From: Pseudomonadota bacterium | Lineage (GTDB): Bacteria; Pseudomonadota; Gammaproteobacteria; Acidithiobacillales; Acidithiobacillaceae | Direction: 5' to 3' | Assembly (NCBI GenBank): GCA_021827445.1 | Contig: JAKAVW010000144.1 | Coordinates: 1-6,124, forward strand | DNA: 6,124 nucleotides | In this document: positions 1 through 5,885 of the stretch, piece after piece | Numbering within the stretch: position 1 is the stretch's first letter | Layout: every line of letters starts with the position of its first letter | The notes under the pieces: model-generated | The model's input: the letters and a program-made list of their open reading frames with translations, nothing else | Database searches by the model: none | Told to the model about the DNA's origin: nothing | Translations under genes and position numbers: made by a program

Positions 1-19
1 CATTTTCATAATCTATCAT
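1..19 (-). CDS. Partial gene, N-terminal six codons only (MIDYEN...)
   Basis: Only the first six codons are in the window, so the product cannot be identified. The start is well supported. An ATG at 19-17 is preceded, seven bases upstream, by AAAGGAG (33-27 on the minus strand), one of the strongest ribosome-binding sites in the window. It begins 15 bases after the pgm stop codon on the same strand with no terminator between, so it is probably co-transcribed with pgm. That position makes a role in sugar-phosphate or glycan metabolism possible, but this is inference from the neighbour alone. Confidence 0.6.
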
Positions 20-26
20 GATCAAA

Positions 27-33
27 CTCCTTT
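27..33 (-). promoter_or_regulatory. Strong ribosome-binding site AAAGGAG for the gene downstream of pgm
   Basis: AAAGGAG on the minus strand lies seven bases before the ATG at 19-17. It directly follows tandem in-frame stop codons of pgm (TGA 37-35, then TAA 34-32). The sequence decides the start of the truncated downstream gene. Confidence 0.65.
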
Positions 34-34
34 A

Positions 35-1666
35 TCAGGTGATGACAGTGGGGGCCTTGCGACTCGTAAGACTTTCCATCCGAGTAAGATCGCGGCCAAG
101 CCGGATCAGGTCACGCAGGGCACGTTGCGGATCCTGTTGCTGACGCTGCGTATCCTTCTCCAGATATTCGTGATAAATGCGCAAAGTGGCACCTTCGGTT
201 CCCGTACCCGACAGCCGGAATATCAGTCGGGCACCATCGGCAAAGAGCAGGCGCAGGCCCTGATGGGTGCTGGTGCTGCCGTCGATAGGGTCGGTATAGG
301 TAAAATCATCGGCCGTAATGATGATGCGTCCTGCCAGAGTTTGGCCGGGGAGTACCGGCAATTGGGCGATGATAGTCTGTATGATTTGCTCGCCAATTTC
401 TGCCGGGAGTTCTTCGTAATCATGGCGGGTGTAGTAATGACGGCCAAAATGCTGCCAATGCTGAGTGACGATGTCGGCCACGGATTGCCCCGTATCTGCG
501 ATCACCGAGAGCCAGGCCAGCACCGCCCAGAGTCCGTCCTTTTCACGGATATGGTCCGATCCGGTGCCGAAACTCTCCTCGCCACAAAAGGTGATTTTGC
601 CGGCATCCAGCAGGTTCCCGAAGAACTTCCAGCCGGTAGGCGTTTCATAGTGGGCAATGCCCAGTGCCTCGGCAACCACGTCTGCGGCCTGGCTGGTGGG
701 CATGGAGCGGGCGACGCCTTTGAGTCCTTGCCGGTATGCAGGGATGGCCGTGGCATGGGCCGCAAGTACCGCCAGCGAGTCACTGGGGGTCACAAAAAAT
801 TGACGTCCGAGGATCATGTTGCGATCGCCGTCGCCATCGGACGCCGCCCCAAAGTCGGGCGCATCTTCTGCGAACAGGTGGTCCGCTAGAGGCTTGGCGT
901 ACACCAGATTGGGGTCGGGATGACCGCCCCCAAAATCCGTCAGCGGGACGCCGTTAACCACCGTACCGGCAGGCGCACCCAGACGCTTCTCAAAAATCTC
1001 GTGGGCGTAGGGGCCGGTGATCGCGTGCAGGGCATCAAAACGCATCCGGAATGGTCCCTGCAAGAGTCGCCTCAGCGCATCAAAATCAAAAATGCGGGCC
1101 ATCAGTTCTACATACTCCGCCACCGGGTCGCAGATTTCTACGCGCATGTCGCCCAGCAAAACTTCCCCATTCTGGTCGATATCGACATCTGCACTGTCTA
1201 GTGTCTGGTAACCTTGGATGGTCTTGCTGGCAGTCCAGATGGCGTCAGTGATTTTTTCTGGCGCAGGTCCACCGTTGGCAGTGTTGTACTTGATACCAAA
1301 ATCGTGATCCGGACCACCGGCGTTATGGGAAGCGCTGAGGATAATGCCACCGTGGGCACTCCGCGCACGAATGACGGTAGAAACGGCGGGTGTAGAGAAG
1401 AGCCCGCCCCGTCCGACAATGACTTTGCCCCAGCCATTCGCCGCCGCCATCCGGAGGATGGTCTGTATGGCTTCACGGTTATAAAAACGTCCGTCGCCAC
1501 CAAGAACAAGGGTCTGTCCGGCGCGATCGGGAATGGCGCTGAAAATGGATTGAACGAAATTTTCGAGATAATGCGGCTGCTGAAAAACTTTGACCTTTTT
1601 ACGTAGCCCGGATGTACCTGGGCGTTGATCGGCGAAAGGCTGGGTCGCAATCTGCAATACCGCCAT
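35..1666 (-). CDS. pgm: Phosphoglucomutase, PGM1 type (alpha-D-glucose phosphate-specific)
   Basis: Interconverts glucose-1-phosphate and glucose-6-phosphate in the cytoplasm (EC 5.4.2.2), linking glycolytic sugars to glycogen, nucleotide sugars and exopolysaccharide. The 543-residue protein carries all four active-site loops of the alpha-D-phosphohexomutase superfamily: GTSGLR (17-22), the phosphoserine loop SASHNAGG with catalytic Ser113, the metal loop DGDGDR (Asp277, Asp279, Asp281), the sugar-binding GEESFG (362-367), and the phosphate-binding RLSGTGTEG (484-492). The stretch after the phosphoserine (GIKYN...NGGPAPE) resembles the PGM1 family of eukaryotes and some bacteria, and the length fits that family. 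One oddity is alanine at 116, where the loop usually has proline (NPGG). The ATG at 1666 has GAGGTG a few bases upstream, inside the end of the preceding gene. The frame ends with tandem stops TGA-TAA. It is probably co-transcribed with the small gene before it and the truncated gene after it. Confidence 0.96.
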   Translation of the reverse strand: MAVLQIATQPFADQRPGTSGLRKKVKVFQQPHYLENFVQSIFSAIPDRAGQTLVLGGDGRFYNREAIQTILRMAAANGWGKVIVGRGGLFSTPAVSTVIRARSAHGGIILSASHNAGGPDHDFGIKYNTANGGPAPEKITDAIWTASKTIQGYQTLDSADVDIDQNGEVLLGDMRVEICDPVAEYVELMARIFDFDALRRLLQGPFRMRFDALHAITGPYAHEIFEKRLGAPAGTVVNGVPLTDFGGGHPDPNLVYAKPLADHLFAEDAPDFGAASDGDGDRNMILGRQFFVTPSDSLAVLAAHATAIPAYRQGLKGVARSMPTSQAADVVAEALGIAHYETPTGWKFFGNLLDAGKITFCGEESFGTGSDHIREKDGLWAVLAWLSVIADTGQSVADIVTQHWQHFGRHYYTRHDYEELPAEIGEQIIQTIIAQLPVLPGQTLAGRIIITADDFTYTDPIDGSTSTHQGLRLLFADGARLIFRLSGTGTEGATLRIYHEYLEKDTQRQQQDPQRALRDLIRLGRDLTRMESLTSRKAPTVIT

Positions 1667-1674
1667 GACACACC

Positions 1675-1944
1675 TCAGTAGTCGAGTGGAACGTCAATAA
1701 TAGTGGTTTCCCGACTGGCATCGGTACGAATCCAGACCGTATACCCGCTTACCTGCCAGGTACTGACGACCACACCGCCGTCGCGAATGGCCTTTTCACT
1801 GGCTTCAATGAGGTCTTCTTCCATAGCCTCATCCCACTCGCCCAGGACATGGTGACGGAGCAATTCCTGCGGATCAATTTCTCCGGATTCGAAGATGGCT
1901 TGCGCGTCGGGGGATGCGAGGATGGTTCCAGGATGAAATCGCAT
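1675..1944 (-). CDS. Small conserved protein of the 'plasmid-related protein' type, 89 aa, function unknown
   Basis: An 89-residue soluble, acidic protein with no signal peptide or membrane segment. From memory it matches a small family often annotated as hypothetical or plasmid-related protein, whose consensus runs roughly G-x-ATPGA, ELL.RH..GDW, EED, then VWI.TEADR..TT and a terminal P-x-Y. Here the equivalents are GTILASPDA (residues 6-14), ELLRHHVLGEW, EED, VWIRTDASRETT and the C-terminal PLDY. No biochemical function is known to me. I chose the ATG at 1944 rather than the in-frame ATG at 1956. It has GGAG six bases upstream (1954-1951), the protein then begins MRFHPGTI as family members do, and the TATAAT box would put the mRNA start almost on the earlier ATG. 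It ends eight bases before pgm, with the pgm ribosome-binding site in its last codons. Confidence 0.75.
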   Translation of the reverse strand: MRFHPGTILASPDAQAIFESGEIDPQELLRHHVLGEWDEAMEEDLIEASEKAIRDGGVVVSTWQVSGYTVWIRTDASRETTIIDVPLDY

Positions 1945-1965
1945 TTTATTCTCCATAGTTTTCAG

Positions 1966-1971
1966 ATTATA
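1966..1971 (-). promoter_or_regulatory. Promoter -10 box (TATAAT) for the small gene-pgm unit
   Basis: A perfect TATAAT on the minus strand lies 21 bases before the ATG at 1944. Only a weak -35 candidate is visible (TTGTGA, 1992-1987, spacer 15). The expected transcription start is near 1959. The element sits just after the stop codon of the diiron oxygenase gene, which suggests pgm has its own promoter independent of the upstream redox genes. The poor -35 keeps confidence moderate. Confidence 0.5.
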
Positions 1972-1986
1972 GCAGGAACTAGCTGT

Positions 1987-2877
1987 TCACAAGGCAAAGC
2001 CTTGCGTGCGCAGAAAATCGCGACTGGGCGCTGCACACTGGTTCATCAGGTGAATACGGTGCGGGTTGCGGCGCACGCGGCGTGCCCAGATCCGCGGATT
2101 GCTCAACCCGGCCGCCGCATAGACCTGTTCGCCTGGAAAGAAACTGGTCCGCAAAAACTGGCGAAATACCTCGCGCAGAACGGGGCTGATGAAACGTTTT
2201 TTTGCGCGACCCATGGCCTGACTGCGCATCTGAATGGTGGTACGGGCAAAAGCCATGTGACGCGCTTCTTCGCGCATGTGGATGTGGGTAATGGCCAGTA
2301 CCGCTGCGGGCAGATCCTTGTGTGCGAAGATCAGCCGATTCATGCGGTCCGGCACATTCTCACCGATTAGAATGGTTGCCCAGAAAGCTGCGGAGCCTTC
2401 GGGCGCATAACGGGCGAAAAGACGGGCCAGGGGCGGGCGCTCGCTCAAAGGGGTCATAAATGGGAGTTGCGCACGTTGCTGTAATTCCAGAAACATGAGG
2501 CTGTGCCCCACTTCTTCCCGCAGTTCATGAAGCTGATAATGGTAGCTGACCGGATCGCGGTACATCTCCTGTAGTGAGTTGGCGCCCAGGCGTTGGATGA
2601 ACAGGGCCTCCAGCCATAGGCCCAGTTCGCAGAAAGAGACAAATTCGACCTGGGAAAGACGGATGCGTTCGTCCTGACTCAGTTGTACATATTCAGGCAA
2701 TCCATAGAGCGATAGCAGTTCTTCGGGGAGCCAGGCTGTTTCTGCATTGAGGCTTTTCCACGGGACGGCCTGGACAGGGTCCCGGTAGTTACTGCTGTGC
2801 TCGTTGAGCCGATTGACCAGTGCGTCGTGATGCCGCTGGATCTGGGCGTGCGCGGGGAGACGTTGAGCGAAGTTCAT
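1987..2877 (-). CDS. AurF-like diiron oxygenase (ferritin-like fold)
   Basis: A 296-residue protein with the ligand pattern of the AurF p-aminobenzoate N-oxygenase family, whose members use a carboxylate-bridged diiron centre and O2 to oxidise amines or other small substrates. Visible elements are a first-helix glutamate (Glu84 or Glu90 in FCELGLWLEALF), Glu122 and His125 (EVGH), Glu173 (LIGENVP), and His200, Glu204 and His207 in HIHMREEARHMAFAR. The H-x3-E-x2-H spacing is as in AurF. No signal peptide or transmembrane helix is seen, so it should be cytoplasmic. The start at 2877 is the only good ATG, because an in-frame TAG lies just upstream. No Shine-Dalgarno is visible, and the gene begins 21 bases after the epimerase stop, so translational coupling is likely. 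The substrate is unknown. Family membership is fairly sure; N-oxygenation activity is not shown by sequence. Confidence 0.82.
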   Translation of the reverse strand: MNFAQRLPAHAQIQRHHDALVNRLNEHSSNYRDPVQAVPWKSLNAETAWLPEELLSLYGLPEYVQLSQDERIRLSQVEFVSFCELGLWLEALFIQRLGANSLQEMYRDPVSYHYQLHELREEVGHSLMFLELQQRAQLPFMTPLSERPPLARLFARYAPEGSAAFWATILIGENVPDRMNRLIFAHKDLPAAVLAITHIHMREEARHMAFARTTIQMRSQAMGRAKKRFISPVLREVFRQFLRTSFFPGEQVYAAAGLSNPRIWARRVRRNPHRIHLMNQCAAPSRDFLRTQGFAL

Positions 2878-2898
2878 AGGCTATTCTGCCACGGACGC

Positions 2899-3861
2899 TC
2901 AGCCGCTCCAAGGGTGCTTTGGCCGCTGCCCGCCCGTATCGCGTAACCGGGTAATAGCGCTGTACACGTTATAACGTGGGTGCCACCCCAATGTCTGCTG
3001 GGCGTGGCTGATGTCGACAACCAGCGGATTTTCCAGGACCTGTAGCCAGCCGGGATCGCCGAGGCTGGTACTAAAAGGGCGTAGCCAGTTATGTACACGG
3101 TGCAGTTGGGTGGGGGAGAGTGGAAGCTGCCAGCGGCGAGGAATGCTTGACCAGGGGACGGGATCGGGTGCCGCGATATTGAATACCCCGCCCCGGCCAT
3201 AGTCCAGTGCCGCCAGCAGGGCGGCAACTGCATCCTCTTCGTGAAGGCATTGAATGGGCAGGTCCGGATCTCGCAGTCGTAGTCCGTAAGGGCTCGTCGC
3301 AATATCGTTTACCAATGCCTGCCCACGAGGACCGATAATGGCATGCAGACGCAAACGCGCGATGGCGGTTTGACTTCGGGTGATCGCGAACACATCCAGC
3401 CACTGTTCCAGCGCGGCCTTGTCCTCACTATAGGCGAAACCCGGTACAGGCCGGCACGGCTGGCTTTCGCGGATAGGGACGGGATTGTCCGGCCAGGCGC
3501 CATAAGCGGCCACACTGCTGGAATAGATGACTTGCGGTACACCGGCATTTGCCGCCGCACGGAACAGATGCTGACTGCCATCGAGGTTAATCCGGCGCAT
3601 TTCCTCGCGCCAGCGCCGTTGCGGCCCGAGGCGCGGACTGAGCACCATAAAGGCGAGATGAATGATGCAGTCCATGTGTGTCAGGTGCTCGGCAAGCCGC
3701 GGATCGCGTATATCCAGAGGCAGGTATTGCAGGTGCGGATGCTGCATGGCGGGTGCCTGACGATCCAGGGCGATGACCCGGTGGATATCCGGGCGGGCGA
3801 GCAGGGCGGGTAACAGCGCCGCCGCCGTATGCCCCGCCGCACCAGTGACCAGCACTTGCAT
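2899..3861 (-). CDS. NAD(P)-dependent epimerase/dehydratase, extended SDR family
   Basis: A 320-residue Rossmann-fold protein. The N-terminal nucleotide loop reads TGAAGHTA (6-13), so the third glycine of the usual GxxGxxG is alanine. Further motifs are LDIRD (49-53), consistent with contact to the adenine ring, the catalytic serine region YSSS (113-116), and the active-site pair Tyr144 and Lys148 in YSEDK. Later SDR-typical elements are HEEDAV (207-212), FNIA (227-230) and LGWHPRY (291-297). Extended SDRs of this kind act on nucleotide sugars, steroids, flavanols or other carbonyl/hydroxyl compounds, and the substrate here cannot be read from sequence. Its ATG overlaps the stop of the flavin enzyme by one base (TAATG), with no Shine-Dalgarno, which indicates translational coupling. 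It is followed 21 bases later by the diiron oxygenase. Confidence 0.86.
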   Translation of the reverse strand: MQVLVTGAAGHTAAALLPALLARPDIHRVIALDRQAPAMQHPHLQYLPLDIRDPRLAEHLTHMDCIIHLAFMVLSPRLGPQRRWREEMRRINLDGSQHLFRAAANAGVPQVIYSSSVAAYGAWPDNPVPIRESQPCRPVPGFAYSEDKAALEQWLDVFAITRSQTAIARLRLHAIIGPRGQALVNDIATSPYGLRLRDPDLPIQCLHEEDAVAALLAALDYGRGGVFNIAAPDPVPWSSIPRRWQLPLSPTQLHRVHNWLRPFSTSLGDPGWLQVLENPLVVDISHAQQTLGWHPRYNVYSAITRLRDTGGQRPKHPWSG

Positions 3862-4946
3862 TAGTGGGGGACGGGCACGCGCAGAGCAGGTAACACCTCA
3901 TCGGCGAGCAAGCGCAGCGAGCGTTGAGTCACGGCGCTGGGGATCATTCCGGCACCGACAGCCAGAATCAGGCGACCCACGCCCGCCCGGGCGTAACGGG
4001 CCAGTTTTTGACGGCAGGTGTCGGGATCGCCTACCACGACCATACCCATAGTCTCTAGCAGACGCAGACTGAGGCCACGGCGCAGCAGTGGTTCAAGAAA
4101 GCCGAGACGGTGATAGTATTCATAGCTTTCCTTGAGTTGTGCGAGGACCGGTCGGGTCTGATCCAGCAGCCGCTGGTAATACCAGGTGAAACCCTCGGCC
4201 CAGTGCTGTGCTTCCGCCGCATCCTCCAGACACAGGCAGCCAATGGTCATGGCAAAATCCGCATTCTTGCCCTTTTGCAACGGACCGTCGCCATGGTGTT
4301 GTCGCCAGTTCTTTTTATAGACACGCAGATCTTGTTTGATGAGGAACCAGGGTTTAAACGGTCCGGAGAGCACGCCAATGCCTTCCTGCGCTGCCCATTG
4401 GATAGTCGTCGGGCTCACGGCTGCCGTCCACAGCGGTGGATGAGGTTGCTGGAGGGGTTTGGGAAGAATATCCAGTTCATCGAAATTATAGAGTTTTCCA
4501 TGATGGCTGAAGGGTCCACCGCCTGCCTGGCGAAGAATTTGTAAGCCTTCCTGCATATGGCGTCGACTGTCTGCCATTTGGCTGCCAAAAAGTTGATATT
4601 CCTTTGGGGAAAAACCACGTCCTATGCCCAGTTCCAGACGGCCATGGCTGAGGATATCCAAGGCGGCGACGCGTTCCGCAACGCGCACGACATGATTGTA
4701 TGGCAGAACAACGACGGCATGGCCAAGACGCAGATTCTTGGTGCGCTGGCTGGCTGCGGCGAGGAAGGTTTCTGGACTGCTGGAGTGAGAGTACTCGCGC
4801 ATGAAATGGTGTTCCACGAGCCAGGCACCGTGAAAACCCAAGGTGTCGGCGAGGCTAAGCTCATCCAGTGTTTCATGATAAACTTGGGCCTCGCTGCGGC
4901 CGAGATGGGCAGGTACGGCGAGTTCGTAGAAGAGATCAATATCCAC
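3861..4946 (-). CDS. LLM-class (bacterial luciferase-like) flavin-dependent oxidoreductase
   Basis: A 361-residue TIM-barrel protein of the bacterial luciferase-like family. Its members use reduced FMN or F420 to oxidise small organic substrates such as aldehydes, sulfonates or terpenes. Family hallmarks are the N-terminal strand DIDLFYEL, the WLVEHHF motif (42-48), LPYNHVVRVAER (81-92), GRLELGIGRGF (102-112) and the late GDPDTC (306-311). I chose the GTG at 4946 because families start exactly at this DIxLFYEL strand and a GGAGG (4961-4957) stands ten bases upstream. The frame stays open to an ATG at 5009, but that would add 21 non-conserved, glycine-rich residues overlapping the divergent gene. 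It is first in a coupled three-enzyme cassette. The substrate is unknown, and FMN versus F420 use is not decided by the sequence. Confidence 0.87.
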   Translation of the reverse strand: MDIDLFYELAVPAHLGRSEAQVYHETLDELSLADTLGFHGAWLVEHHFMREYSHSSSPETFLAAASQRTKNLRLGHAVVVLPYNHVVRVAERVAALDILSHGRLELGIGRGFSPKEYQLFGSQMADSRRHMQEGLQILRQAGGGPFSHHGKLYNFDELDILPKPLQQPHPPLWTAAVSPTTIQWAAQEGIGVLSGPFKPWFLIKQDLRVYKKNWRQHHGDGPLQKGKNADFAMTIGCLCLEDAAEAQHWAEGFTWYYQRLLDQTRPVLAQLKESYEYYHRLGFLEPLLRRGLSLRLLETMGMVVVGDPDTCRQKLARYARAGVGRLILAVGAGMIPSAVTQRSLRLLADEVLPALRVPVPH

Positions 4947-4952
4947 CGCGTT

Positions 4953-4961
4953 GGAGCCTCC
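4953..4961. promoter_or_regulatory. Shared Shine-Dalgarno palindrome between divergent genes
   Basis: The nine bases GGAGCCTCC form an inverted repeat (GGAG/CTCC). On the plus strand GGAG (4953-4956) lies five bases before the ATG at 4962. On the minus strand GGAGG (4961-4957) lies ten bases before the GTG at 4946. One short palindrome therefore supplies the ribosome-binding site of both divergent genes, and it supports both start choices. Confidence 0.6.
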
Positions 4962-5210
4962 ATGACCAGCACTGCATCCACCCCGCCCCAAATTGCCGAA
5001 CGGCTGCAAATTGCCATCTTAACATCGGAGCAGATGCGTCTGCACTGGGTCGACGAAGGGACGGGCACGCATTTTATGGAAGTGGTAACGCCTCTGGAAT
5101 GGGAAGAGACGGCAGACGGTGACTATTTACGTTGCCGGGTGCTGGCTGAGGGCCTTGAGGTGCGGATAAGAGTCGACCTGATTCAAAACTTGCCGATACC
5201 GGTGAAATAG
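4962..5210 (+). CDS. Small protein, possible Rof-like (Rho-binding antiterminator) Sm-type barrel
   Basis: An 82-residue soluble protein with no signal or membrane segment. Its C-terminal part, GDYLRCRVL then RIRVDLIQNL with a proline shortly after, resembles the end of E. coli Rof/YaeO (EYL..., then LRLDKITSF, then HPE). An LxxA helix followed by a beta strand in the first half (LQIAIL at 15-20, then MRLHWVDEG) also fits, as does the length (Rof is about 84 aa). Rof binds the transcription termination factor Rho and inhibits it. The match is from memory, is weak in the middle, and could reflect any small five-stranded barrel. The ATG at 4962 has GGAG five bases upstream. The open frame runs much further left, but that part is a shadow of the flavin oxidoreductase. 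The gene is divergent from that enzyme and converges on orn, with 25 bases between stops. I am fairly confident it is a gene, less so of the family. Confidence 0.6.
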   Translation: MTSTASTPPQIAERLQIAILTSEQMRLHWVDEGTGTHFMEVVTPLEWEETADGDYLRCRVLAEGLEVRIRVDLIQNLPIPVK

Positions 5211-5235
5211 GCAGCGGCCGGGCTGATCCTGACAT

Positions 5236-5805
5236 CTATTCGGCCTCGGAGTTTGGCAATGATGTCTGCGTGAAAAGCCGCTCGCGATAGTAAGCGAGCT
5301 CACTAACGGATTCGCGGATATCGGCCAGCGCTTCGTGGCGCTCGGCTTTGGGGAATTTGGGCAGATGCGGATACCAGCGCGTGGCAAGTTCCTTGATGGT
5401 GCTGACATCCATCATCCGGTAGTGAAAAAAGCGTTCCAGCCGCGGCATCAGGCGGGCTAAAAAGCGGCGATCCTGACATACGCTGTTGCCGCAGATCGGT
5501 GAGGTACCTGCTGTGACATGCTGGTGCAGGAAGTCCAGCGTTTGTGTTTCCACTGCGGCCGTATCCAGGCGACTATCGCGGACCCGTTGCAGGAGACCGG
5601 AAGCGCCATGGGTACGCTGGTTCCAGTCATCCATAGCCGTGAGTGCGAATTCCGGTTGATGCACGGCCAATACCGGACCTTCGCAGAGAATTCGCAGGTT
5701 GTTGTCCGTGACCAGCGTGGCGATTTCCAGAATCTGATCCTGTTCTGGTCGCAGCCCTGTCATCTCCAGGTCAATCCAGATGAGGCGGTGTGCTTTGGGG
5801 TCCAT
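5236..5805 (-). CDS. orn: Oligoribonuclease (3'-5' exoribonuclease, DEDDh family)
   Basis: Degrades two- to five-nucleotide RNA fragments, including pGpG from cyclic-di-GMP breakdown, to mononucleotides in the cytoplasm. The 189-residue protein has every catalytic residue of the DEDDh exonucleases: Asp12 and Glu14 in WIDLEMTG, Asp112 in GNSVCQDRRF, His157 and Asp162 in RHEALADIRES. MMDVSTIKEL (131-140) and the length, slightly above the usual 180 or so, are typical of Orn. The ATG at 5805 has AAGGA (5816-5812) six bases upstream. It converges with the small plus-strand gene on its left. It has its own extended -10 promoter and is insulated from anything upstream by the terminator at 5859-5885. 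Confidence 0.96.
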   Translation of the reverse strand: MDPKAHRLIWIDLEMTGLRPEQDQILEIATLVTDNNLRILCEGPVLAVHQPEFALTAMDDWNQRTHGASGLLQRVRDSRLDTAAVETQTLDFLHQHVTAGTSPICGNSVCQDRRFLARLMPRLERFFHYRMMDVSTIKELATRWYPHLPKFPKAERHEALADIRESVSELAYYRERLFTQTSLPNSEAE

Positions 5806-5834
5806 GCGGTATCCTTGTTGAGCGAGTCGGGCCT

Positions 5835-5843
5835 AGTATACCA
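5835..5843 (-). promoter_or_regulatory. Extended -10 promoter of orn (TGG-TATACT)
   Basis: On the minus strand TATACT (5840-5835) is preceded by TG plus one base, the extended -10 arrangement of sigma70 promoters that tolerates a weak -35. Upstream is only the T-rich tail of the terminator, with no good -35. Transcription would start near 5828, giving a leader of about 23 bases ahead of the orn ATG. Confidence 0.6.
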
Positions 5844-5858
5844 TCGCTTTAAAGACAC

Positions 5859-5885
5859 AAAAAAAGACGGACCAGAAGTCCGTCT
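5859..5885 (-). terminator. Intrinsic terminator, leftward
   Basis: On the minus strand an 8-bp perfect stem, AGACGGAC (5885-5878) pairing with GTCCGTCT (5872-5865), closes a 5-base loop and is followed by an unbroken T tract (5864-5859). The plus-strand reading has no T tract after the stem, so it acts on leftward transcripts. No protein gene lies on the minus strand between it and the response regulator start, so it may end a small RNA transcribed from the intergenic region. Confidence 0.82.

Noticed and set aside
125..889. 254-codon plus-strand open frame
   Set aside because: It is antisense to pgm, which has complete family motifs; long shadow frames are common in GC-rich DNA, and this one shows no recognisable domain.
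1849..2370. 173-codon plus-strand open frame
   Set aside because: It is antisense to the small gene and the AurF-like gene, crosses their boundary, and has no recognisable motifs.
4557..4961. Long leftward extension of the plus-strand frame that contains the 82-aa gene
   Set aside because: It lies wholly opposite the well-conserved flavin oxidoreductase, has no family resemblance, and the ribosome-binding site supports a start at 4962.
3866..5068. Direct repeat GGGACGGGCACGC near 3866 and near 5057
   Set aside because: A single 13-base repeat in six kilobases of GC-rich sequence is near chance expectation; one copy is in the C-terminal codons of the flavin enzyme and the other is in the small plus-strand gene.
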